From positions 4,898,001 to 4,962,000 of the forward strand of contig OY760427.1 of assembly GCA_963663495.1 (NCBI GenBank): a stretch of 64,000 bases of DNA, written 5' to 3'. Position 1 is the first letter of the stretch. Every line of letters starts with the position of its first letter. This document shows, piece by piece, positions 47,079-54,351 of the stretch. A program made the position numbers and the translations under genes. Source of the DNA: G963663495 sp963663495 (lineage in GTDB: Bacteria > Bacteroidota > Rhodothermia > Rhodothermales > Bin80). Under the pieces are notes generated by a model. The model was not told where the DNA came from. It saw only the letters and a list, made by a program, of their open reading frames with translations, and did no database searches.

Positions 47079-47287
47079 GGCACTGTGATATATAACTCCC
47101 TAATATATGATAATTATATTCCATGCGTACCCACGTGTTGAGTTATTTGAAATAATTGCAGTTTTTCGTGAAAAGCGGGAACCGATTATGAAAAACTGGC
47201 GAAAGCCATCCTGTCTGCACCACCAAAGCACAATAAGTAACTCCTGCGAAAACGCGTGGCATTCAGCCATATAACTCCCTATTAATA

Positions 47288-47664
47288 CGTTGCCCCATGA
47301 TATCTGACCCCCTATGACATCCTAATGTCACAGGGGGTCAGAGTTTCTTCCTATCCTTTGTCATCTACGTTGCATTCTTCAACAACATCCGCCGTACAAA
47401 GTCCAAGGCTGCAACGGTACTACGAACCTTATCAGACTCTCGGGTGGCGCCGAACCGCTAGCACTTAACATCTTATATCCCTGCCAACGGTATTTACCAA
47501 CATCTCGGTACATTCCTGAAGGCTCGCGATGCCGTATATACCGTTCCGCTTTTCAGACGGCTTCTCCGCGTGCGAGAGCCGCGGAGGGGCTTGAAACACC
47601 CTCATCACGGAGGCGCGGCATCAATAAGGGCTCATGGGCAACAAATCGTGTCCTCGTAAACAAG
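47288..47664. other. Former recA upstream region, no gene
   Basis: About 380 bp between element F and the IS1595 element. It contains a striking hairpin at 47304-47341 but no supported coding frame. It probably includes the original recA promoter; no LexA-type box was recognised. Confidence 0.5.
47304..47341. repeat. 38-nt near-perfect hairpin
   Basis: CTGACCCCCTATGACAT and ATGTCACAGGGGGTCAG form a 17-bp stem with one mismatch and a 4-nt loop (CCTA). There is no T-run on either side. It could be a terminator-like structure, a protein-binding palindrome, or a tiny mobile hairpin. Confidence 0.7.
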
Positions 47665-47789
47665 GGGAGTTATATAGCTGACTGCCCACGCGTTAAATTG
47701 TTGAAATAATTGCAGTTTGGTCGCGAATAGCGGGAACCGACTATACCGAAAATGGGTACCATCCCGTGATAGATTGATGACCTAACTAA

Positions 47790-48746
47790 ATGCCTTCAAA
47801 GAACAGAAACAACAGAAACACCAATGGCCCTGGACGGGCTGATCGTGAAGGAGTGTCCTTGATCAAGCTAACCAAAATGTTTCCAGACGACCCATCAGCC
47901 GAAGCATGGTTCGCAATGAAGCGTTGGGGCAACACTCCTGTTTGCCCGCACTGTGCGTCTAAGAACGTACAGTCTGGCGCCAAACATCCTAGCATGCCTT
48001 ATCGTTGCCGTAGTTGCCGTAAACGATTCAGTGTCCGCATAGGGACTGTAATGCAGGACTCCAAACTGGGATACCAGGTATGGGCATTAGCCATTTACAT
48101 CATGACTACCAGTATCAAGGGCGTATCCAGCATGAAGCTGCATCGTGACCTTGGCATAACCCAGACGACAGCGTGGCATCCGGCCCACCGTATTCGACAA
48201 TCATGGAATGGAGAGCATGCACTATTTGCCGGTCCGGTAGAGGTTGACGAAGCCTACTTCGGTAGTAAGGAAAAGAACAAGCACGCCAGCAAGAAGCTGA
48301 AAGCAGGCCGTGGGCCAGTAGATAAGAAAGCCGTTGTAGGAGTCCGTGATCGTGTCACCAATAGCATTTCTGCCCAAGTAGTAGAAAACATAGACGGACA
48401 GACGCTCAATGCGTTTGTGGATACCCATGTCTCGGAAGACACCGAGGTCTATACGGATGGCACGTCAGCATACCGGGGCCGCAACAACCACGCCTACGTA
48501 CGTCACTCTGTTGGCGAATACGTTCGTGAGCAGGTCCATACCAATGGCGTAGAGAGCTTCTGGTCTTTGCTGAAGCGTGGGTACTACGGAACGTACCACC
48601 ACATGAGCAAGAAACACCTACAGCGGTACGTGAACGCATTTGCAGGGCGACACAATGCACGCGACTACGACACAGCGGAGCAAATGACAATAATTGCTCA
48701 AGGACTGGTCGGTAAACGGCTCATGTACAAATCCCTCATTTCATAG
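47790..48746 (+). CDS. IS1595-family (ISXO2-like) transposase
   Basis: A 318-aa protein with an N-terminal zinc ribbon (C52, C55, C73, C76) and an ISXO2-like DDE domain: D153 (PVEVDEAYFG), D223 (VYTDGTSAYRG) and E255 (TNGVESFWSLLKRG). The frame is intact with a normal length for the family. Members cut at terminal inverted repeats and make 8-bp target duplications, matching what is seen around the tnpB elements. It is therefore the candidate mobiliser of both. Confidence 0.95.
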   Translation: MPSKNRNNRNTNGPGRADREGVSLIKLTKMFPDDPSAEAWFAMKRWGNTPVCPHCASKNVQSGAKHPSMPYRCRSCRKRFSVRIGTVMQDSKLGYQVWALAIYIMTTSIKGVSSMKLHRDLGITQTTAWHPAHRIRQSWNGEHALFAGPVEVDEAYFGSKEKNKHASKKLKAGRGPVDKKAVVGVRDRVTNSISAQVVENIDGQTLNAFVDTHVSEDTEVYTDGTSAYRGRNNHAYVRHSVGEYVREQVHTNGVESFWSLLKRGYYGTYHHMSKKHLQRYVNAFAGRHNARDYDTAEQMTIIAQGLVGKRLMYKSLIS

Positions 48747-48779
48747 CTAAACGTAAGCGGTAGCGTATCAAGCCATCCG

Positions 48780-48995
48780 TACTCATGCGCACTCCGGGCA
48801 TCGGCCGGCTACCACTACTTGCTCGTGGACGAAGAACGGAGACGAACGGGCCGCGCAATACTGCGCCTGCAAGGCTTCCCCGACCGCTACGAGATTGACA
48901 GTCCGATAACGACCGTCAGACGGCTTACTGGCAACGCCGTACCCATTCCGGTGGTCAGGGCCGTTATGCGCCAGCTTTTCCATGTCTGTGCTTGA
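48780..48995 (+). pseudogene. DNA cytosine-5 methyltransferase C-terminal fragment
   Basis: The frame ending at 48995 reads YHYLLVDEERRRTGRAILRL-QGFPDRYEI and then RRLTGNAVPIPVVRAVMRQL. RLQGFPxxY and GNAVPxPV are motifs of the C-terminal part (IX-X) of C5 methyltransferases of the Dcm type. No start, no catalytic PC motif and no target-recognition domain are present. It lies between the transposase and the small ORF inside the IS1595 element, so it is a passenger remnant. Confidence 0.75.
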
Positions 48996-49235
48996 TGGCC
49001 CGCGTCTCATGGGTTCGTCCGGTGCGCTTCGTGGCCCGTACCGGGGTCCGCCCAGTACTTCCGCATTGTCAAGAGCGTCCCGATATAAGCCAAGGAATCG
49101 GTCCTGAAGTTGATCGACTGTCGTGAAAACTGGATCGCAATGTATGCAGCCTCCTACTCTAAGCAGATGTCCGCCATGAAATCATTTCGGTATTCTGCCC
49201 CAATGGATTAGTGCTACTCTATAGCCTATAACACC

Positions 49236-49400
49236 ATGAGCATAGATAAATCCCCGAAGCCCGGTAACAAGATTCAGGAAACGAAACGCCCCGGCCGCCC
49301 CGTAACAAACGACATTCTCAATATCCAACAATCCATCCCTACCATACCGGAAGAACTGGCGAAAGCCATCCTGTCCGCACCACCAAAGCACAAAAAGTAA
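49236..49400 (+). CDS. Small 54-aa passenger protein of the IS1595 element
   Basis: ATG at 49236 to TAA at 49400. The product is basic and Pro-rich: MSIDKSPKPGN, then KRPGRPVTNDILNIQQSIPT, then a helical PEELAKAILSAPPKHKK end. KRPGRP resembles an AT-hook. The last codons (EKLAKAILSAPPKHNK) survive in all 179-bp segments of the tnpB elements. Function unknown; its position at the right end suggests a role in, or linkage to, transposition. Confidence 0.55.
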   Translation: MSIDKSPKPGNKIQETKRPGRPVTNDILNIQQSIPTIPEELAKAILSAPPKHKK

Positions 49401-49439
49401 CGCCCGCGAAAACGCGTGGCACTCAGCCATATAACTCCC

Positions 49440-49909
49440 AAATGCATGCAGAGGAGCAGTCATTTCCGATACTTTCGGAGAAAATATCAGAAGACCGGTG
49501 CGCCTCGGCGATCTCGGCGTCCGTCAATCCCTCAATGATCTGCATCGGTGCGGCAGCACGCATCGCCCGGTCAAGCGGGTCCCTTAGGAAAAGGCTACTA
49601 TGTTCGTTTGTCCTCTGCACAGCGCGAGCCACCCACTCGCCGAACAGGCTGTCGCCGCATCGGAGATGATGATCAAGTAAGCTTAGCGGAGCGCCGACGG
49701 TGAAGGTGTGGAGCCAAAGCGACACCTTGGCCAGCTCTACCGCCATTGGGATCTTATCAACACCGTAGACGCACCGCTTGAGCACCATGCGACGGATAAT
49801 GTGCTGATCGTCAAGCTGATCCGTATTGTATGCCCGGCCCTTGTCCTCCGCGTTACCAATGATCTTATTGCGGATAGCGTCAATCCTCTCTGCAAGCGGA
49901 AAAAGATAT
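49440..49909 (-). pseudogene. Eco57I-like adenine DNA methyltransferase fragment
   Basis: Minus-strand frame without start or stop of its own: ERIDAIRNKIIGNAEDKGRA, then VYGVDKIPMAVELAKVSLWL, then APLSLLDHHLRCGDSLFGEW. YGVDxNPMAVELAKLSLWL and DHHLRCGDSL are hallmarks of Eco57I-type / type IIG or PglX-like methyltransferases (SAM-binding region). It is bounded abruptly by the IS1595 element and tnpB element G, so only an internal piece of a restriction or phage-defence gene survives. Confidence 0.8.
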
Positions 49910-50110
49910 GGGAGTTATATGGCTGAATGCCACGCGTTTTCGCAGGAGTTACTTTTTGTGCTTTGGTGGTGCAGACAGGATGGCTTTCGCCAGTTTTTCA
50001 TAATCGGTTCCCGCTTTTCACGAAAAACTGCAATTATTTCAAATAACTCAACACGTGGGTACGTATGGAATATAATTATCATATATTAGGGAGTTATATA
50101 TCACAGTGCC

Positions 50111-51361
50111 ATGCCCGAAACGGTTAGTGCATACCGCAATATCACATACAGGCTGTTGCCCGGAAGTCGAAGTAACGCCAAGCAACTTGCTGGATTAGCG
50201 GGTGCGTGTAGGTTTGTGTGGAATGCCATCCTCGCAGAGCAGAGCGAGGCCTACAAGAAAGCGAAAGAGGCTGGAGAGAAGCCGCCCTCGGTAAGCTTCT
50301 TCTCGCTGGGGAAGCGGTTCACGGCACTGCGCCGTACGGTCGAGTGGCTACCTGAATACTCCTTTGGTGTCGTTAGATACACATTGAAATATCAGGCGGA
50401 TGCATGGAAGGCATTCTTCAAGGAAGGTAAGAGAAGACCGAGATTCCATTCCAGACGTGGTAGTACGCCTTCGTTCACGATCCCGGATAACGTAAGGGTT
50501 CGGGATGGCAAGCTGTATATCCCGAAAGTGGGATATATGGCGCTCCGCAGGCGGGGAGGCAACCCGTACCCTGATGGTATACCCATCAAAGCCACTGTAA
50601 AGAAGAACGCCGGCAAAGGGTATGCTGTCATCTGCTACAAGATTGAGGCACCTGTAATAGAGGATACCGGCAGTGCTGTAGGCATTGACCGTAATTGCGG
50701 GCAGATCGCTATGGTCTCCACAGAGGGCGATACAAGCATTATCAGACAACCGGATACCAAGCGTCTTGATGCCAAGTTGAAGCGGCATCAGCGAAGACTG
50801 GCGAGACAGAAGAAAGGCTCCAACCGTCGTAACAGGCGGAAGCATAGAATCGCCCGCATACAGCGCAAGCGTGCTAACATCCTCAAGAATGCGAACCACC
50901 AGGTAAGTCGCAGTATTGCCAAATGCTCCTCAACGGTGATACTGGAGGACCTGAAGATCAAAGCGATGACACGTTCAGCTAAGGGGACGATGGAGAGCTT
51001 TGGCACAAACGTCAGACAGAAGTCTGGCCTCAACCGTGGAATACTGCGAACAGGTTGGGGCCAGCTGGATCAGATGCTGGGCTATAAGTGCCGCAAGGTG
51101 ATAAAGGTTACCGCTGCCTATACCAGTCAGCGGTGTTCTGTGTGTGGGCACACAGAAGCGAGTAACCGTAAGACGCGGAGCACATTCACGTGTATGTCCT
51201 GTGGACATGCGGATCATGCAGACCTGAATGCGGCTGCAAACATACTGGCCTCCGGGATTGGGGCTTCTGCACGGCGAGGGGCGTTCGGGTTACCGACCCC
51301 TATGACCCGTGAAATTGATACTAGTGCCTCACTGTGTACAGTTGGTCACTCACGTATATAA
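50111..51361 (+). CDS. tnpB: TnpB RNA-guided nuclease, copy G
   Basis: 416 aa, intact, with catalytic D193, E279 and D371 and the four zinc-finger cysteines. Almost identical to D and F, which points to recent spread. The stop is 101 bp before the glpK start on the same strand. Confidence 0.95.
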   Translation: MPETVSAYRNITYRLLPGSRSNAKQLAGLAGACRFVWNAILAEQSEAYKKAKEAGEKPPSVSFFSLGKRFTALRRTVEWLPEYSFGVVRYTLKYQADAWKAFFKEGKRRPRFHSRRGSTPSFTIPDNVRVRDGKLYIPKVGYMALRRRGGNPYPDGIPIKATVKKNAGKGYAVICYKIEAPVIEDTGSAVGIDRNCGQIAMVSTEGDTSIIRQPDTKRLDAKLKRHQRRLARQKKGSNRRNRRKHRIARIQRKRANILKNANHQVSRSIAKCSSTVILEDLKIKAMTRSAKGTMESFGTNVRQKSGLNRGILRTGWGQLDQMLGYKCRKVIKVTAAYTSQRCSVCGHTEASNRKTRSTFTCMSCGHADHADLNAAANILASGIGASARRGAFGLPTPMTREIDTSASLCTVGHSRI

Positions 51362-51366
51362 TTCCC
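51240..51366 (+). ncRNA. Candidate guide-RNA scaffold, copy G
   Basis: Hairpin AGGGG/CCCCT at 51277-51301 with an inner CGG-GTTA-CCG stem, then a short palindrome ACTGTGTACAGT and the terminus ATAATTCCC. The guide would begin CAAGGAAAAGATGGCT, in the glpK upstream region. Inferred by analogy. Confidence 0.4.
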
Positions 51367-51462
51367 CAAGGAAAAGATGGCTTGCTACCCAGTTTATGCA
51401 CCCGCCCACGGCAGATTGGACGCGCCTAACGTATATTCGGTCAACGTTTCCGAACTCGGCCA

Positions 51463-52938
51463 ATGCAGTACGTTCTCGCTCTTGATCAAGGCACAACGAG
51501 CTCGCGTGCTATCGTTTTCGACCGTAGCGGTAACCTTATTGCTAAGGCTCAGCAAGAATTTGGCCAAATATTTCCAAGGTCTGGATGGGTTGAGCACGAC
51601 GCCGAGGAAATCTGGCGCTCGCAGCGTTCCGTAGCATCGCAGGCTATGGCATCCATGAACCTGAGCGGGAATGATATAGCCGCAATAGGTGTCACTAACC
51701 AGCGAGAAACAACCATTGTTTGGGACCGCTTGACAGGCACCCCTATCTGTAACGCCATCGTGTGGCAGGATAGGAGGACAGCAGATCTCTGCCAAGCCCT
51801 GCGCGAGACTGGGTACGAGGAACTGTTCCGCACCAAGACCGGACTGGTCTTGGATCCTTACTTTTCCGGGACCAAGGTGCGGTGGATATTGGATAATGTG
51901 AGAGGTGCTCGTAAGCGTGCAGAACGGGGTATGCTCGCCTTCGGCACCGTAGACTCATGGCTACTCTACAAGCTGACCGGTGCACACGTTACCGATGCTT
52001 CCAATGCCTCTCGTACCCTGCTGTACAACATTGTAGATCATGCATGGGATGACGAACTGCTAGCTGTGCTGGACATTCCAGCAACGATGCTCCCCGAGGT
52101 ACATCCTTCCAGCGCCGTGCTCGGATCCACATCACAGTTTGGATCCTCAATACCGGTGGCAGGTATGGCTGGCGACCAGCAGGCCGCACTTTTTGGGCAG
52201 GCATGTACACGGGCTGGGATGGCCAAAAACACCTACGGTACCGGGTGCTTTTTACTGATGAACACCAACGGCTATCCAGGACTCTCGGATCAAAAGCTCC
52301 TAACTACCATCGCATGGGGTATGGGCAATCAGCACTCCTACGCACTGGAGGGCAGCGTCTTTATTGGGGGCGCCGTTGTGCAGTGGTTACGTGATGGCCT
52401 GCGCATTATTGAGTCGTCTGGCCAAGTTGAGTCCTTAGCTGCCGGGGTAGTAGATAATGGGGGCGTCTATTTTGTGCCGGCATTTGTAGGGCTTGGTGCA
52501 CCGGCGTGGGACCCGTATGCTCGCGGCACTATAGTGGGGTTAACGCGGGGCAGCACCAGCGGCCACCTAGCCCGTGCAGCACTCGAAAGCATTGCCCATC
52601 AAAGCGCAGATGTCATTGAGGCCATGGAATCCGACAGCGGAGCCGCTCTGCAGGAATTGCGCGTGGATGGTGGTGCAGCCATCAATGACCTGTTAATGCA
52701 GTTTCAGGCAGATATCGTGGGTGTTCCGGTAGTACGGCCCAAGGTGCGTGAAACGACTGCGCTCGGTGCCGCATATTTGGCAGGCCTTGCCGTTAACTAT
52801 TGGGAATCCACGGAAGAAATTGCCATGTTGTGGCAAGAAGAGCGTACTTTTGTGCCACAGATGTCCAGCGATGAAACAGATATGCACCGTGCTACCTGGA
52901 AGCGGGCATTGGAAAGAGCCCGTGCATGGGCCCAGTAA
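51463..52938 (+). CDS. glpK: Glycerol kinase
   Basis: This 491-aa FGGY-family kinase phosphorylates glycerol to glycerol 3-phosphate. The N-terminal ATP/phosphate loop (ALDQGTTSSRAIVF), substrate loops (TNQRETTIVWDRLTG, WQDRRTADLC), GMAGDQQAALFGQ, and the FGGY-type C-terminal block (LRVDGGAAINDLLMQFQADI) are all present. It is followed by glpF after 12 nt, making a glycerol uptake operon. tnpB element G ends 96 bp upstream. Confidence 0.97.
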   Translation: MQYVLALDQGTTSSRAIVFDRSGNLIAKAQQEFGQIFPRSGWVEHDAEEIWRSQRSVASQAMASMNLSGNDIAAIGVTNQRETTIVWDRLTGTPICNAIVWQDRRTADLCQALRETGYEELFRTKTGLVLDPYFSGTKVRWILDNVRGARKRAERGMLAFGTVDSWLLYKLTGAHVTDASNASRTLLYNIVDHAWDDELLAVLDIPATMLPEVHPSSAVLGSTSQFGSSIPVAGMAGDQQAALFGQACTRAGMAKNTYGTGCFLLMNTNGYPGLSDQKLLTTIAWGMGNQHSYALEGSVFIGGAVVQWLRDGLRIIESSGQVESLAAGVVDNGGVYFVPAFVGLGAPAWDPYARGTIVGLTRGSTSGHLARAALESIAHQSADVIEAMESDSGAALQELRVDGGAAINDLLMQFQADIVGVPVVRPKVRETTALGAAYLAGLAVNYWESTEEIAMLWQEERTFVPQMSSDETDMHRATWKRALERARAWAQ

Positions 52939-52950
52939 ATCTGCCGTGTA

Positions 52951-53661
52951 ATGACCCCCTATCTTGCTGAGTTTATCGGAACATCGCTGCTGCTGCTTCT
53001 CGGAGATGGCGTAGTCGCGAATGTGGTGCTGAAAGGCACCAAGGGCTCTGGGTCCGGTTGGCTCGTAATTACGGCAGGGTGGGGATTTGCCGTGTTCGTG
53101 GCTGTCTTCGTGGTGGCCGAGTTTAGCGGTGCGCACATCAACCCGGCAGTTACGGTCGGGCTTGCCGCAGCAGGCCAGATTGCATGGGACCTAGTGCCGG
53201 GATACTTGGCCGCCCAGTTTGCCGGCGGGGGGCTCGGGGCCTTCCTTGTTTGGCTCCATTACCGAGACCATTTTGGCTTGACAGAAGATCCCGACGACAA
53301 GCTTGCAGTGTTTTGCACTGCACCAGCGATCAGGAACCCCGTTTCCAACGTTCTTTCCGAGATCATCGGCACTTTCGTCTTGGTGTTTGCCGTACTGTAC
53401 ATGGTAGAGCCGGAGATCGGCCTCGGAGCCTTGGATGCCGCTCCAGTGGGGTTGGTTGTTCTCGTTGTCGGATTATGTCTCGGAGGGACAACCGGCTATG
53501 CGATTAACCCCGCACGAGACTTAAGTCCCCGTATCATCCACTCACTCTTGCCCATTCCCGGCAAGCGCGATAGTGACTGGAATTATGCGTGGATCCCGGT
53601 TATTGGTCCCGTTATCGGTGGGATAACGGCAGCGCTCGCGTATGTGGCGCTTAGCGGCTGA
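52951..53661 (+). CDS. glpF: Glycerol uptake facilitator (MIP family)
   Basis: A 236-aa aquaglyceroporin with two half-helix motifs, NPA in GAHINPAVT and NPARD in GYAINPARDLSPR, plus six membrane helices. The Asp after the second NPA motif (NPARD) is typical of glycerol facilitators as opposed to water channels. It passes glycerol through the inner membrane for trapping by GlpK. Confidence 0.96.
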   Translation: MTPYLAEFIGTSLLLLLGDGVVANVVLKGTKGSGSGWLVITAGWGFAVFVAVFVVAEFSGAHINPAVTVGLAAAGQIAWDLVPGYLAAQFAGGGLGAFLVWLHYRDHFGLTEDPDDKLAVFCTAPAIRNPVSNVLSEIIGTFVLVFAVLYMVEPEIGLGALDAAPVGLVVLVVGLCLGGTTGYAINPARDLSPRIIHSLLPIPGKRDSDWNYAWIPVIGPVIGGITAALAYVALSG

Positions 53662-53678
53662 GCCTTTCTCCCGTACCA

Positions 53679-54074
53679 CTAGCCCTCAAGTCTCACCACA
53701 TCTCCTGCAGTTAGCGTTTTTAGGGTCTTGAATGGATCTAACTGTGTGCGTCCGGTGAAGTACATGGTAAAGCAGGCTTGGGGTTGGTCTGCGTAGTCCG
53801 CTTGCAGAGCTTGGCGCAAGGTGATCATACGCCGGGTTTGGCGAGCCGATATGGGAATAGAAGAGTGGTGTGCAGCCTATTGTCCAGGCGGCCGAATGCA
53901 GTCAGCAGCAGCGCCTTTTGGTAGATAATACATGGGTTTGGGGGTAAGAATCGGAACATTGTGGAGGGCGCACATGCACATAAATCATGCAGCCCAAGGC
54001 ATCTTTTTCCCGCTCTTATCCTGCCGGGGAAGCCCTCTTCCAGAGGCTGAATAATCAGGACGCTGATATCAACC
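53679..54074 (-). pseudogene. Decayed gene relic, inverted copy of 3191-3506
   Basis: Minus-strand frame ending at 53679 (HHSSIPISARQTRRMITLRQ, then QADYADQPQACFTMYFTGRT, ending VVRLEG) with stops and frame changes further upstream. It aligns with 3191-3506 in inverted orientation. The parent family is not recognised; a mobile-element gene is likely given its two copies beside IS debris. Confidence 0.5.
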
Positions 54075-54273
54075 TAACTTCGCCGTGCGCCTTATCACGG
54101 CGCACGCTAAACATGGACTACCCCATCAAATTACACAGTCAATTCATTGCGCGATTTGCATGCGCTACCGAAACCTCCTGTGTACTGCTAACGACTGCTT
54201 CAGAATGTCGGGAGCTCGTCGTGGCCAATGAGCAAAGCCTTACCCGGACATCATCCCCTTTAGTGTGGGATAT
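54075..54273. other. Short gap with a small hairpin
   Basis: No gene. A 7-bp stem GTGCGCC/GGCGCAC (54085-54105) with a 7-nt loop is present, without a T-run. This region contains the target side of group II intron 1. Confidence 0.4.
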
Positions 54274-54314
54274 CGTCGGGTAGCCCGGGGGAATTTCACC
54301 CCCAGGCCCCCACA

Positions 54315-54348
54315 GAACCGTACGTGAGACTCTCGCCTCATACGGCTC
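54315..54348 (-). ncRNA. Group II intron domain V (intron 1)
   Basis: A 34-nt hairpin with the catalytic triad region and tetraloop-like GAGA; complementary GAGCCGTATG and CACGTACGGTTC arms. The most conserved element of the ribozyme, it marks the intron 3' part. Confidence 0.8.
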
Positions 54349-54351
54349 TTC

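Larger units (their letters stand above)
45823..47279 (-). mobile_element. tnpB element copy F (1457 bp), upstream of recA
   Basis: Same structure as copies D and G. TATTAATA is duplicated perfectly on both sides (45815-45822 and 47280-47287). The tnpB right end faces recA. The IS1595-type 179-bp segment is at 47101-47279. The two flanks join to a continuous recA upstream region when the element is removed. Confidence 0.92.
47665..49439 (+). mobile_element. IS1595-family element with passenger sequences (1775 bp)
   Basis: Inverted ends (left GGGAGTTATATAGCTGACTG, right reading inward GGGAGTTATATGGCTGAGTG) enclose an intact DDE transposase, the 3' part of a cytosine-5 methyltransferase, and a 54-aa small ORF. 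Flanking 8-mers (TAAACAAG, AAATGCAT) do not match, so one side has been rearranged since insertion. It is the only intact transposase in the window with ends like those of the tnpB elements. Confidence 0.88.
49910..51366 (+). mobile_element. tnpB element copy G (1457 bp), upstream of glpK
   Basis: Identical length and layout to D and F: IS1595-type segment 49910-50088, core 50089-51366. Flanking 8-mers AAAGATAT (left) and CAAGGAAA (right) do not match. The left flank is a methyltransferase fragment, so a deletion or recombination has joined unrelated DNA. Confidence 0.9.

Noticed and set aside
48783..49010. Minus-strand frame of 75 codons in the IS1595 element
   Set aside because: It lies antisense to the frame with clear cytosine-5 methyltransferase motifs and has none of its own.
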